From contig PLTA01000054.1 of the NCBI GenBank assembly GCA_003164295.1, positions 1 to 64,000 on the forward strand: a stretch of DNA of 64,000 nt, given 5' to 3'. The stretch is from Candidatus Bathyarchaeota archaeon (GTDB lineage: Archaea; Thermoproteota; Bathyarchaeia; Bathyarchaeales; Bathycorpusculaceae). Shown here piece by piece: positions 44,018 to 53,349 of this stretch (position 1 is the stretch's first letter; each line of letters opens with the position of its first letter). Both the position numbers and the translations under genes were made by a program. The notes below the pieces were generated by a model. The model worked only from the letters and a program-made list of their open reading frames with translations, did not search any database and was not told where the DNA came from.

Positions 44018-44425
44018 CTATGTTAATCTAAAAATTCCGTAGAATAAAAGACCTGCAACGACAAAAAGGATTATGCTTGGTAAACAACGTTTTGGAGTTA
44101 TTTGATAGGGTAATGTACTCAAAATGTATAGATAGAGAATGCCAAAAGTGCTAAAGACAATAGGTATTATGTATTCAAACGCTTGGGAAAATAATTTAAC
44201 GAAAAAATCTTGAATAAAAAATGAAGCAATGAAAGCAATTAGAAATTGGAGAAAAGCGACTTCTATTGCTTTTTTTCTTCTTAACCATCTTGCACCTATG
44301 AATCTAAGTCTGCAACCCTTTTGATGTTTCATTAATAGCAAATTTGCAAGAGAATCCACAACAACCCAGCTTACTGCAAATGCTGAACCAATTAGCGTGT
44401 ATTGAGGTATGCTTATTGCTGACAT
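44018..44425 (-). CDS. Small four-helix membrane protein
   Basis: About 135 residues (the frame extends to a GTG at 44437; I choose the ATG at 44425, with GAGAAAG before it). Four hydrophobic segments: about 9-28, 58-80, 84-106 and 115-133; basic clusters between (KHQKGCRLRFIGARWLRRKK). No family recognised. It lies between the two AbiV-like genes, with repeat copies around it; it might be part of the same island. Confidence 0.5.
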   Translation of the reverse strand: MSAISIPQYTLIGSAFAVSWVVVDSLANLLLMKHQKGCRLRFIGARWLRRKKAIEVAFLQFLIAFIASFFIQDFFVKLFSQAFEYIIPIVFSTFGILYLYILSTLPYQITPKRCLPSIILFVVAGLLFYGIFRLT

Positions 44426-44645
44426 TTTCTTTCTCACAGTCTTTTCTTAATCTAAGATACACCATGTATAACGTAATGGCTATTGCAAATAAGAACAAAG
44501 TTGCTCTGATATAGGTTACAATCGTGAAAGATTCGAATATATATTATCTGAAAGAAAAATAGTGTTGTCATGACTTTGATTATCTAATTTCGCCTTTTTG
44601 TGGTTTTACTTGAATATCTAAATCAGAGAAGGAGAATAATTACCA

Positions 44646-45182
44646 ATGACAAACCAACCTAGCACAAGTAGTCGCTGTAAGCCGATTAAACAAACATTCA
44701 GAGAAATTCCAGTAAGTGAATTTCCAAAAGGTTTTGAAAAGTGTAAGGAAAATATCTTTGATTTTCTCAAAGAAAGTAAAACGATTTTGGCAATAGGCAA
44801 AATATGCCATGCCTACATATATTTTGAGTTTGCATTAGAAGAATATGGTAAAATAAAGATGCTAAAACAATCTTTAGCAAATGCTACTAGCGATAAAGTG
44901 CTTGTTAACAATAAAGTTTTTAGAAGCCATGAAAATAAATGTGAAGAAGCTATTTTAGCACTCGGAAGTGAATTTGAGTCAATTTATGAAGGCGTTTGGG
45001 AGAAAGGTGTTTGGGCAAAAGGTGTATGGTACGCAGAAGAAACAGAAGTAAGCCACAAAACAAGACTCAAATGTGCATTTGTGGATTATTTGAATAATGA
45101 GTGGGTCACTGGTGTAACTCTAAATCAAGCAAACTTTTCACACTTAATAAACGAATTAGAGAAAAGAACCAAGTTAGAATAA
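44646..45182 (+). CDS. AbiV/HEPN-like protein, copy 2
   Basis: A 178-residue helical protein, paralogue of the gene at 42827. It has KICHAYIYFEFALEEYGKIK (HEPN core), FRSHENKCEEA and RLKCAFVDYLNNEWVTG. A short Gly/Trp repeat (EGVWEKGVWAKGVW) is unique to this copy. A GAAGGAG site lies before the ATG. The downstream element at 45223-45270 matches the one after copy 1 in the same relative position, so gene and 3' flank were duplicated together and now face away from each other. Confidence 0.6.
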   Translation: MTNQPSTSSRCKPIKQTFREIPVSEFPKGFEKCKENIFDFLKESKTILAIGKICHAYIYFEFALEEYGKIKMLKQSLANATSDKVLVNNKVFRSHENKCEEAILALGSEFESIYEGVWEKGVWAKGVWYAEETEVSHKTRLKCAFVDYLNNEWVTGVTLNQANFSHLINELEKRTKLE

Positions 45183-45222
45183 GAAAAAATTCATCTTTAC
45201 TCAAATATTGTTTTGTTTATAG

Positions 45223-45270
45223 CAGACGATTTTTGACAGAAAGAATGAACAGTCAAACACTTTACAGAAC
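45223..45270 (+). repeat. 3' element after AbiV-like gene 2
   Basis: CAGACGATTTTTGACAGAAA (45223-45242), 16 variable bases, then ACTTTACAGAAC (45259-45270): identical 20- and 12-base blocks to the inverted copy at 42769-42816. It begins 40 bases after the gene's stop. Confidence 0.7.
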
Positions 45271-45339
45271 TTTGGGTTAAATATAGGCTAAAATTGATAA
45301 ATAAGCCAATCATAACAATTGATACAACAGTGAATCCTA

Positions 45340-46590
45340 TTGACTGAAACAATCCAGTTCTCTTCAGCTAACGAGGTAAAACATTGGCTTGAAGACCAAA
45401 CCAAATCCACACTCTCGCCAGTTCATGCCCAAGCCAAAAAATTAAGGGACGAAATGAACTTGGCGATCCAAAGCGTCACTGAAGTCAGCAAGATGCTTTT
45501 AGACAACAGTACACGAGAAATCGACAGACGAAATATGAAAGTTTACAATAGAGCCAGAGCTTTAAACAAGCTTTCTCATTTGTTCCTTGACCGTCTCAAA
45601 AAACTTAATGCTCCGGAAGAAATTTCATATGACTCTTTAAGTAGGTATACACAGGAAATTCAAAAAATTATTTTAGTAAACGACATAGATATCAAAAATT
45701 GGTTTCCAAGAATCTCACCTTTCTTTATTATGGATAGGCGAAAGTTTTTAGCAATTTACGAAAGAGCTAAACTTTCCTATGAAACCCTTAACGATTTTGT
45801 CACAAAAGAATATGTTAAAACTAAAACTATAGAAGAATCTCTTCAACTCCTAAACGAGCTACAAAATATCCAAAAACAAATAGTAATAATAGGAGAAGAA
45901 AAAGAACACATAAAAAACGCGCGCATGCCACTAGAAAAAGAAATCGCTGAGCTGGAACAAAAAATTAGTGAATTGACAACAAAAGGACCAATTGACAAAC
46001 TAAACACGGTAAATATTGAAATAGAGACGTTAAACAATGAATTGAAGAATTCGTTGCGGCATTTGCAAAAACCGTTTATAAAAATGCAAGCTTTAGCGAC
46101 TACAGGCGGCGGGGCAGGAGTAACTCCTGATGAACTTAAAAGAGTTATTCAGTATTTGGAAAAACCTTTTGATGCTTTAACGAGTGAGAAACCTTGTTAT
46201 CCCGAGCTTAAAGAAATTTTGCAAAAACTCGAACGTTTAATTGAAGAAGACAAATTAAAATTAAAACAGGATAAAGCGCGGAAAGCTCAGCAATCAATAA
46301 ATGAAATAGTTGGACACGATTCACTTTCGCAAATTCAAATCAGGTGTTTGGAAATTGCAAATACAAAGCAGCTTCTTTTGTCTTCAGATCAATTGGACGA
46401 GATAAAAAACAACCTCCAATTGTTTCAAGAGCAGCTTGATGTTCTTAAAACAAGAAAAATAAGCATAGAAACTCAGGAAGCTGTTAAACAAAGTGCTTTC
46501 ACTGAAGCTGAAGATAAAATCAAGAACATGAAGCGGATAATTGAAAGAAACATTCTGAGCTCAATCAATATGAAAGTTCAAATCCCTTAG
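45340..46590 (+). CDS. Coiled-coil protein paired with PPP phosphatase
   Basis: A 416-residue protein with a TTG start. The first 160 residues are helical and charged (THQAKKLRDEMN-like, RRNMKVYNRARALNKLSHLF); heptad-rich coiled coils lie at about 185-240 and 290-400 (EKEIAELEQKISELTTK, EDKLKLKQDKARKAQQS). A Gly-rich break (TTGGGAGV) is near residue 253. No catalytic motif. Its stop is directly followed by the start of the phosphatase gene (46591), so they are coupled. It may be a scaffold or substrate for it. The family name is unknown to me. Confidence 0.65.
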   Translation: MTETIQFSSANEVKHWLEDQTKSTLSPVHAQAKKLRDEMNLAIQSVTEVSKMLLDNSTREIDRRNMKVYNRARALNKLSHLFLDRLKKLNAPEEISYDSLSRYTQEIQKIILVNDIDIKNWFPRISPFFIMDRRKFLAIYERAKLSYETLNDFVTKEYVKTKTIEESLQLLNELQNIQKQIVIIGEEKEHIKNARMPLEKEIAELEQKISELTTKGPIDKLNTVNIEIETLNNELKNSLRHLQKPFIKMQALATTGGGAGVTPDELKRVIQYLEKPFDALTSEKPCYPELKEILQKLERLIEEDKLKLKQDKARKAQQSINEIVGHDSLSQIQIRCLEIANTKQLLLSSDQLDEIKNNLQLFQEQLDVLKTRKISIETQEAVKQSAFTEAEDKIKNMKRIIERNILSSINMKVQIP

Positions 46591-47526
46591 GTGCCGTGTG
46601 CTTGTTTTTTGGACTTGTCTTTAATTGTCAAAGAAGCGTTAAACATTCAAAGTAGCGGTTTTATCGAAACTGCGGAAAAAGCCCAATCGTTGCTTCAGAA
46701 AGAAAAGGGACAGATGGGTAATATAACAGTAATAGACCGTTTAGTCAATCTTGAACCATCAGGTGAAGCATTAGTAATTGGCGATTTGCACGGTGACTTT
46801 GAAAGCCTCACTGAAATCTTTAAAACAAGCGGGTTTATCGAGAAAATGCGCAATACCCAAGAGGCAACGATGATTTTCTTGGGAGATTACGGTGACAGGG
46901 GCGAAAAATCACCTGAAACATACTACCTGATTCTCAAGCTTAAACTTGCTTTTCCTAGGCAAATTGTGCTTTTACGTGGAAATCATGAAGCGCCAAAAGA
47001 TTTACTTAGTGTTCCTCACGATTTGCCAATTAATTTTCAAAATAGATTTGGCAAAACTTGGAAGCAGGCTTACGACAGAATACGTTCTTTGCATGATTGC
47101 CTTTACAATGCCGTATATGTAAAGGATCGATATTTGATGCTACATGGAGGCATTTCCACTAACATGAACAGTATCCAAGACATCGCACAAGCACAAGAAA
47201 ACCACAGCTCAATCCTTGAAGACATACTTTGGAACGACCCAGACGAAAAAGTACAAAGCGTGTCTCTTTCTCCAAGAGGTGCAGGAAAACTTTTTGGCAA
47301 AAAAGTAACCAACGAGGTTCTTGACCGATTGAACACTAAAATCTTGATACGAGGGCACGAAGCTAGCAATATGGGTTTCAAAATTAATCACGACAGAAAA
47401 ATATTGACTTTATTCTCACGTAAAGGCGAACCCTACCGTAACCGTTATGGCGCCTATTTGCAGCTGTCATTAGAAGAAAAATTCGAGAATGCACAGCAGC
47501 TTATTCCGTTTATACATAAATTTTAA
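46591..47526 (+). CDS. PPP-family serine/threonine phosphatase
   Basis: A 311-residue metallophosphatase with a GTG start directly behind the coiled-coil gene. All the metal-site motifs of the PPP family are present: GDLHG (about 64-68), GDYGDRG (about 97-103), RGNHE (about 129-133), LHGG (about 183-186) and IRGHEAS near 250. It dephosphorylates protein Ser/Thr in this family; the partner at 45340 is the first candidate substrate or scaffold. Eukaryote-like PPPs are scattered in archaea. Confidence 0.85.
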   Translation: MPCACFLDLSLIVKEALNIQSSGFIETAEKAQSLLQKEKGQMGNITVIDRLVNLEPSGEALVIGDLHGDFESLTEIFKTSGFIEKMRNTQEATMIFLGDYGDRGEKSPETYYLILKLKLAFPRQIVLLRGNHEAPKDLLSVPHDLPINFQNRFGKTWKQAYDRIRSLHDCLYNAVYVKDRYLMLHGGISTNMNSIQDIAQAQENHSSILEDILWNDPDEKVQSVSLSPRGAGKLFGKKVTNEVLDRLNTKILIRGHEASNMGFKINHDRKILTLFSRKGEPYRNRYGAYLQLSLEEKFENAQQLIPFIHKF

Positions 47527-47620
47527 GCTAACATTAGAAATGCTTAATTGTTTGCAAGGGCTAACTGAAATAATAACCGATTATTGTTTTAGCTAGTTTA
47601 ATAGATTATTATGAGGTTTA

Positions 47621-48637
47621 ATGTTGCAAAACGAGAATGCAATTCAAACGATTAATCTTACGAAAACATTTAAATCAAAATCTCATGATTCACGCGCAAG
47701 ATTTTTTAGCCGTAACACTGTTTCCGTGAATGCAATTGATAATCTTTCTTTTGAAATTAAGAAAGGTGAGCTTTTTGGTCTTCTTGGTCCTAATGGAGCG
47801 GGAAAAACAACTCTTGTAAAAATGCTTTGCACTATTCTTCCTCCCGATGGTGGATCGGCGTTTATCAATGGTTACGATATAGTAAAGGAACCAATGAAGG
47901 TTAAACGTTCATTAGGTACTCTGTTTAGTGTTGGCGAAAGAGGTTTCTTTTGGAGACTTAACGGATATAGAAATTTAGAGTTCTTTGCTGCAATATATAA
48001 CGTACCACGACAGAAACGTCAAGCACGTATTATGGAAGTTTTAAAACTTGTGGGCTTAGAAAACAGTGTCTTTGAACTCTATCAAAAATATTCTGGAGGA
48101 ATGAAAAGAAAACTTAGTCTAGCCCGAACATTACTTCCAGATCCGCCGGTATTACTTCTCGATGAGCCGACGGCTGGTTTAGACGTCATTTCTTCAAGAA
48201 ACCTCAGGGATTTTATTAGAAAAACTGTTGAAGAAACAGGCAAAACCGTGCTTTATACAACGCATTATATTGAAGAGGCAGCGCAAATCTGCACTAAAAT
48301 CGGTATACTCAAACAGGGAAAAATTATTGCCTGCGATACTCCAGAGGCTTTGAGAGATAAAATCAAAAAAGATGAATTAATTTACCTAATACTTGAAGAA
48401 ATTACACATGCCCAAATCGAGAAAATGCGGTCAATCCAAGGCGTAATAGATATAACTGAAAAAATTGACCAAGACATAACACCTAACCAAAAGGGCTTAT
48501 GTGTTCAGCTTCAAAACGTTGATCAATTGCCCTTAATATTTGGTTTCTTGTTTGAACAAAAGATCAAGTTTGTCAACTTTAGGCGTGAAGAACCAAGCCT
48601 TGAAGATGCATTTATTGAATTAACGAGGAAGGTGTGA
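47621..48637 (+). CDS. ABC-2 type transporter ATP-binding protein
   Basis: A 338-residue cytoplasmic ATPase. Walker A (LGPNGAGKTTLVKM, about residue 55), signature YSGGMKRKLSLARTLL, Walker B VLLLDEPTAGLD, and a C-terminal extension typical of daunorubicin/multidrug-resistance-type exporters. It lies four bases before the permease gene at 48642. The substrate is unknown; drugs, lipids or polysaccharides are the usual range. Confidence 0.92.
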   Translation: MLQNENAIQTINLTKTFKSKSHDSRARFFSRNTVSVNAIDNLSFEIKKGELFGLLGPNGAGKTTLVKMLCTILPPDGGSAFINGYDIVKEPMKVKRSLGTLFSVGERGFFWRLNGYRNLEFFAAIYNVPRQKRQARIMEVLKLVGLENSVFELYQKYSGGMKRKLSLARTLLPDPPVLLLDEPTAGLDVISSRNLRDFIRKTVEETGKTVLYTTHYIEEAAQICTKIGILKQGKIIACDTPEALRDKIKKDELIYLILEEITHAQIEKMRSIQGVIDITEKIDQDITPNQKGLCVQLQNVDQLPLIFGFLFEQKIKFVNFRREEPSLEDAFIELTRKV

Positions 48638-48641
48638 TTGC

Positions 48642-49439
48642 ATGGGCGCGTTGGCTGAGCTTGAGAAAATCTGGTATTTCATGAAGCGTGATATTGTAAG
48701 CTTTTCAACCTACAAAACAAACGTTGCACTACTGGTTTTTACCGCTATTTTCGGGGCATTATCCTTTGCTTATCTTGGCCAAAGCTCAGTTAATCAAAAC
48801 GTAACTCAAACATTTCATACCAGCTACACAACTTACCTGATTATCGGGTTAGCCTTCAACAGTTACCTTGGGCAAGCCTTAACGTTGGTGCAGAAAACGA
48901 TTAATCCTTGGGCGCTGGAAGAAGTTTTGGTTTCGCCGACTCGCTTAACCACCTTCATAATCGGCAGTTCTATATGGGGATTTATCTGGAGTACAGCTGT
49001 TGTAGCAGTTTACCTTGCTATTGGAATATCCTTTTTCGGAGTTATTCTGAGCGTTAACGTTTTGGGAACGTTGATTGTTTTAGCCTTAGGAATTGCCACA
49101 TTTATCGGTATCAGCATGATTGGCTCAGGCATATTGATTTTAACCAAACAAGGAGACCCAGTAACAGCACTTATGACTATAGCAATAAGCCTGTTTGGAA
49201 ACGTATTTTTTACACCACAGATCCTTCCGCCATTTCTACAAATAATCGCCTACGTAACTCCACCATACTACTTCTTCACTTGCATCAGGTTCATGTTGCT
49301 TGGTTCAACTATTGCGTCTATTTTGCCTAACTTGGAAATTCTGGCCTTAATGTGCGCGATTGTTGTCCCTGTGGGATACGCTATTTACGCTTGGTGCCTA
49401 AAAACCACAAGAAAAAACGGAACCCTCTCATGGTTCTAA
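48642..49439 (+). CDS. ABC-2 type transporter permease
   Basis: A 265-residue membrane protein with six helices and the ABC-2 motif region (ITKQGDP-like TKQGDPVTALMTIAISLFGNVFF, then VTPPYYFFTCIRFM). It forms the exporter with the ATPase 5 bases upstream. It converges with pheT, with stops only 6 bases apart. Confidence 0.88.
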   Translation: MGALAELEKIWYFMKRDIVSFSTYKTNVALLVFTAIFGALSFAYLGQSSVNQNVTQTFHTSYTTYLIIGLAFNSYLGQALTLVQKTINPWALEEVLVSPTRLTTFIIGSSIWGFIWSTAVVAVYLAIGISFFGVILSVNVLGTLIVLALGIATFIGISMIGSGILILTKQGDPVTALMTIAISLFGNVFFTPQILPPFLQIIAYVTPPYYFFTCIRFMLLGSTIASILPNLEILALMCAIVVPVGYAIYAWCLKTTRKNGTLSWF

Positions 49440-49445
49440 AGCATT

Positions 49446-51152
49446 TCATTCGTTAAGTTTGCTCTCGATAATTCGTTGAAGATTAATTTCGAAAGCAGCC
49501 ACTGGATTCTCAAGTTTCCACATTTCAAGCACTAACGGATTAATTTCTCCGACAACGCCAACATCAACTCCGCCGACGATAACTTTGCCGACTCTGCCTT
49601 CAATGAAGCTGGGATGGGCAGTTTCTTTTATTTTCCATTCGACACCAAAATTTCCGAAAAATGCGTTCAAAGCTGATTTTATTTCGGTAAAGTTAGCGTT
49701 TGCATGTGCGGTTGCTGCACAGAGCCATTCTTCATCTCTTGTTTTAGTTTCTTTTGTCTCATCTGGCACTGTGATTTTTCCGAGTTCATAGATTTTTTGT
49801 GGAAACTCTGTGGATCGGTTATTACTGAGAAATTCCACGAGGCTTGGTAAGAGCCAGTTGCGTAGGCAGGTCATGGTGACGACTTTGGGGTTGGCTAATT
49901 CCACTAGAGGCGTTTTTGGCTGGTTCATTTTGTCAAATAGGATTTCAGAATTAGTTAGCGTGTAGGTAAGGATTTCTTGGTGACCTAATCCAATCAGCAA
50001 CTCTCGGGCAATATTGATTAGTCGCTGATCAGTTTTTGCTCGTCCAGTTGTAGCTAATTCACGCCAAAGTGGTTCAATGTTGTTATAACCATATGCGATA
50101 GCGACATCCTCGATTAAGTCAACTTGATGCATTACATCAATTCGGTAACAAGGAACGAGCACATCTACAGCTTCGTCTCTTATTTTTTCTATACCTAAGC
50201 CGGCTATTAATAAGAGTTCAGCTATGCGCTCAGAGGAAAGTTTTAGCCCAAGACGCTTGTTTGTGTCTTCAACGTTTAGCGGCATATGTCTGTTGCAGAA
50301 GTCTGGGGTTGTGACGGTTTGCGCAGTATAGTTTGGGTCTTTTGGATAATGGATTGTTGCTGAGTAGGCTTTTCCTCCGTTGTCAATTAAAGCTGCAGTG
50401 ACTAAATTCAGCGTGTTTAGCACGGTTTTATGTAGAGTGCCTGTGACTTCAACCAATAAATTCCTTGAATCCTCAGTTATCTTACCTAAGTCGTTTGAAT
50501 TTATGATGGGTGGAAAAGACAAAACTTTGCCCTCAGCATCATAAAGCATGGGGTAAAGTGGATTTTTCTTCACTATTTGCCCATATTCTATCCCCTTTGG
50601 GTGGCGCTCTAAAATTTCATCTAAACCCATTTTTTCATTAAATCCCAATGGGACAAAACTGACATCTTTTGGGTTAACTGCACTGTACTCGATTGGCGGT
50701 TTAATTAATTCAAAATTGTAAATTCCAATGGACGTTTTCTGCCGGTTGCGCCCAAAAGTTTTGTCCAGTTTGTCTTGAAGATGCATAATTCCTTTTATGG
50801 TATTGTCTGTTAGGTGGATGTCTTTTATCACTGAACAGCCTATAAAAGGTCGAATATTGTAAAGCCCAGATTTAACATTGACTTCAACGATAGATTTACC
50901 AACAGCATATTGTTTAAGCCCCCTTTCCAAGTTCAAGTAACCCCGGAGTGCTCGGCTTAAGCCTTCCACGCTCCAAAGGTCAGGGCGATTGGTATCTTTC
51001 ATTTCTATACTGACAATGCCTTCTTTTTCATTGAAAAGTTTGACTTCACCTTTGATGTTGCATAAAATATCGTCAAGTTTTGCCATGTCACCCGCAAGTT
51101 TCAAGGCAAGTAAACGTTCAAGCTCTGCGTATTCTATGTCAATTGTAGGCAT
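49446..51152 (-). CDS. pheT: Phenylalanyl-tRNA synthetase beta subunit
   Basis: A 568-residue subunit of archaeal type (about 550), lacking the N-terminal tRNA-binding extension of bacterial PheT. It includes the B5 domain, with NIEPLWRELATTGRAKTDQR, and the class II-like catalytic-fold remnant (ELANPKVVTMTCLRNWLLPS). With PheS it charges tRNA-Phe. Its start follows the pheS stop at once (no gap), so the genes are coupled. Confidence 0.95.
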   Translation of the reverse strand: MPTIDIEYAELERLLALKLAGDMAKLDDILCNIKGEVKLFNEKEGIVSIEMKDTNRPDLWSVEGLSRALRGYLNLERGLKQYAVGKSIVEVNVKSGLYNIRPFIGCSVIKDIHLTDNTIKGIMHLQDKLDKTFGRNRQKTSIGIYNFELIKPPIEYSAVNPKDVSFVPLGFNEKMGLDEILERHPKGIEYGQIVKKNPLYPMLYDAEGKVLSFPPIINSNDLGKITEDSRNLLVEVTGTLHKTVLNTLNLVTAALIDNGGKAYSATIHYPKDPNYTAQTVTTPDFCNRHMPLNVEDTNKRLGLKLSSERIAELLLIAGLGIEKIRDEAVDVLVPCYRIDVMHQVDLIEDVAIAYGYNNIEPLWRELATTGRAKTDQRLINIARELLIGLGHQEILTYTLTNSEILFDKMNQPKTPLVELANPKVVTMTCLRNWLLPSLVEFLSNNRSTEFPQKIYELGKITVPDETKETKTRDEEWLCAATAHANANFTEIKSALNAFFGNFGVEWKIKETAHPSFIEGRVGKVIVGGVDVGVVGEINPLVLEMWKLENPVAAFEINLQRIIESKLNE

Positions 51153-52688
51153 TTAGGTCACCTGTTTTTTTCTTAACCATTCAAGGTCTTGACTGAAAAT
51201 CTGACGAATATCCTCAATTCCAGCTCGCATCATGAACAGGCGATCCACGCCAAGTCCCCATGCGATAACGGGTACTTTTACCCCAAGGGGCAAAGTGACT
51301 TCAGGTCGGAAGATTCCTGAACCGCCAAATTCCACCCAACCGTAACCTTCTTTGTAAGCACTCAGTTCAACACTGGGCTCTGTGAATGGGAAATAGTCTG
51401 GTTTGAAACGGACCTTGTCTGCTCCCGCAATTTCCATAGCAAATTTCCCTAACACACCCAAAAGGTCTTTGAGGGTTAAGTTTTCGTCTATGATTATGCC
51501 TTCCACTTGGTTGAATTCTGAAAGGTGGGTTTTGTCGGTAATTTCTGGGCGGTAAACTCGGGTAATCGAAAAGTGTTTGCTTGGGACTTCAAAGTTTTTG
51601 CTTTCTAGCGTTCGTGCGCTGAGGCATGTGCCATGTCCTCTAAGAAGTAGGCGTTGAGCTGCGAGAAGTGAATATTTGTATCCCCATCCTGTTGACCCTG
51701 TTTTCCAACCGTTTTCATGGGTTTCTTTAACATGCTCTACTGCCTGGGCATGTTGGCTTATGTCGCCGTATTGCGGGTCTTTGACGTAGTAAATGTCGCT
51801 TTCTTCACGGGCAGGATGGTCTTGCGGAACATAAAGCGCATCGAAATTAAAGAAGCTGGTTTCAACTGCGGTTCCTGTCATTTCTTGGAAGCCCAAGTTG
51901 ACAAGTTTTGCGCGGACTTCATCGAGAAATTGAAGATAAGGATGTTTCTTGCCAGAGTAGGTTTTAGATACGGGGGCTTCAATGTTGTATTTTTGGAGTT
52001 TTGAGGTGTGCCATTTGCCTGTGATTATAAGTTCGGGTGTCAGTTGAGTGATTTCTTGGGGTGCTGTTTTGGATTCAGCGGCTTCTTGTTTGCCTTCTGG
52101 TGTGATTTGGAGTGTGCGTGTTGTTTTTGGTTCAATGCTTAAGATTTTGCGTTTTTTCAGTTGCTCAGCTGCTTCTCTTAGCTCTGGGCTTAGGTCTTCT
52201 ATTGCCAATTGATGTTGATGTTTATCGTTTAAGTGTTTGAGTAAAGTTTCGTCGCAGCCTTCTTCTATTAAGGCATGATGCAATAGTTGCTCGCTGATGC
52301 GTAGTGTGTTGTCGCTTGAAGTGTAGAGTGTCCATTTTTTTCTAATTGTCCAACCAAGTGCAATCTGAATGAATTGGGTTTCAAGTCCCGCTTGTTTTGT
52401 AGCCGTTTGCAGGTCTGCTGATCCGCCAAGTGCCTCGACTGCCCGGATTAAGTTACGTTCAGGCAAACCATTTTTGGCATAAGCTTCGCCTTCTGCGGTT
52501 AATTTAATTACGTTTTGGTACCGGGCATGGATTTTGATAAGGTTTTTTTCTTGAAGAGTCAACCCCGTACGCATAACTGCCGTGTCTGGAAATTTGCAAG
52601 CCTCAACTAGTTGCTCTACTGAAGCACTTCCGCCAAGCGATTCTAAGGCAGTGAGTAATTGTTGTTCTTGTGCCCTGAGTTCAACCAT
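51153..52688 (-). CDS. pheS: Phenylalanyl-tRNA synthetase alpha subunit
   Basis: A 511-residue archaeal/eukaryal-type alpha subunit: N-terminal winged-helix repeats (about 1-190, LLTALESLGGSASVEQLVE, RAVEALGGSADLQTATK) and class II catalytic core with motif 2 (HFSITRVYRPEITDKTHLSE, FNQVEGII) and motif 3 (GLGVDRLFMM). It is first of the pheST pair. Confidence 0.96.
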   Translation of the reverse strand: MVELRAQEQQLLTALESLGGSASVEQLVEACKFPDTAVMRTGLTLQEKNLIKIHARYQNVIKLTAEGEAYAKNGLPERNLIRAVEALGGSADLQTATKQAGLETQFIQIALGWTIRKKWTLYTSSDNTLRISEQLLHHALIEEGCDETLLKHLNDKHQHQLAIEDLSPELREAAEQLKKRKILSIEPKTTRTLQITPEGKQEAAESKTAPQEITQLTPELIITGKWHTSKLQKYNIEAPVSKTYSGKKHPYLQFLDEVRAKLVNLGFQEMTGTAVETSFFNFDALYVPQDHPAREESDIYYVKDPQYGDISQHAQAVEHVKETHENGWKTGSTGWGYKYSLLAAQRLLLRGHGTCLSARTLESKNFEVPSKHFSITRVYRPEITDKTHLSEFNQVEGIIIDENLTLKDLLGVLGKFAMEIAGADKVRFKPDYFPFTEPSVELSAYKEGYGWVEFGGSGIFRPEVTLPLGVKVPVIAWGLGVDRLFMMRAGIEDIRQIFSQDLEWLRKKQVT

Positions 52689-52864
52689 ATCCTTGCCTTC
52701 AATGCGTAAGGGTTTTGCTAAGGCATAATTCTTACGTCACAAATAAAAGCATGTTGATAAGCTTTAAGACCTCAACGTTCGAGGTTAATCAGATTTAATG
52801 ATTAAATATGTAGAGCATTAGCTACATTGAAAACTCGAAATCTGCTTCTAAGAGATAAACCATG

Positions 52865-53035
52865 CTACATTGCTGCAATTTTACGTAGTTTAATTTTTTC
52901 TAAATCTAAACATTCATCGCAAAGATCAGAACTTGGTCTCTTTAAACGCCGCTCAATAACAACGCGTGGATACTGTTTACATTCTTTCATCCAATGCCAA
53001 CGGTCAGGTTCAGCTCCCTTAATATACTCACTCAT
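52865..53035 (-). CDS. 56-residue Cys-containing micro-protein
   Basis: Fifty-six residues with a conserved-looking charged sequence (SEYIKGAEPDRWHWMKECKQ, YPRVVIERRLKRPSSDLCDE). Cys19, Cys42 and Cys45 could bind a metal, with His14 as a fourth ligand. ATG at 53035. It lies alone between pheS and the large surface protein. Similar tiny proteins are common in archaeal genomes but I do not know this family. Confidence 0.5.
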   Translation of the reverse strand: MSEYIKGAEPDRWHWMKECKQYPRVVIERRLKRPSSDLCDECLDLEKIKLRKIAAM

Positions 53036-53349
53036 TCTAACCGCCTAAACAATGCTATGGTGCAAGAAATATTTCTAATTTGCGCCGTAGTGCTGCAAAG
53101 GAAATTTTTCAAAAAAATCGTTATTAAAGTTTTATCAAGTTAATGATTGCTTTTTTTAAGGGGCTTGTATTTATGGATTTTTTCCTTGATATTTGGGCGT
53201 TTTTTGTAGTTTTAATCTGTCTAACATATGTATGCACACCTATCGCATATTGTGATTCGGGGCAAATTTTATATCCCCAACCAAACAATCGTACCCTGAG
53301 CAAGGGCTTAAATGTTCTTGCTTTAAAAAACTTTGAAGGAAAATAAAAA
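53036..53349. other. Upstream region of the surface protein
   Basis: About 310 bases. A 67-codon frame (53143-53346) has a hydrophobic N terminus but ends at the ribosome site of the next gene; I doubt it. GAAGGAA lies before the ATG at 53350. Confidence 0.4.

Noticed and set aside
53143..53346. 67-codon frame before the surface protein
   Set aside because: It occupies the promoter region and ends at the next gene's ribosome site.
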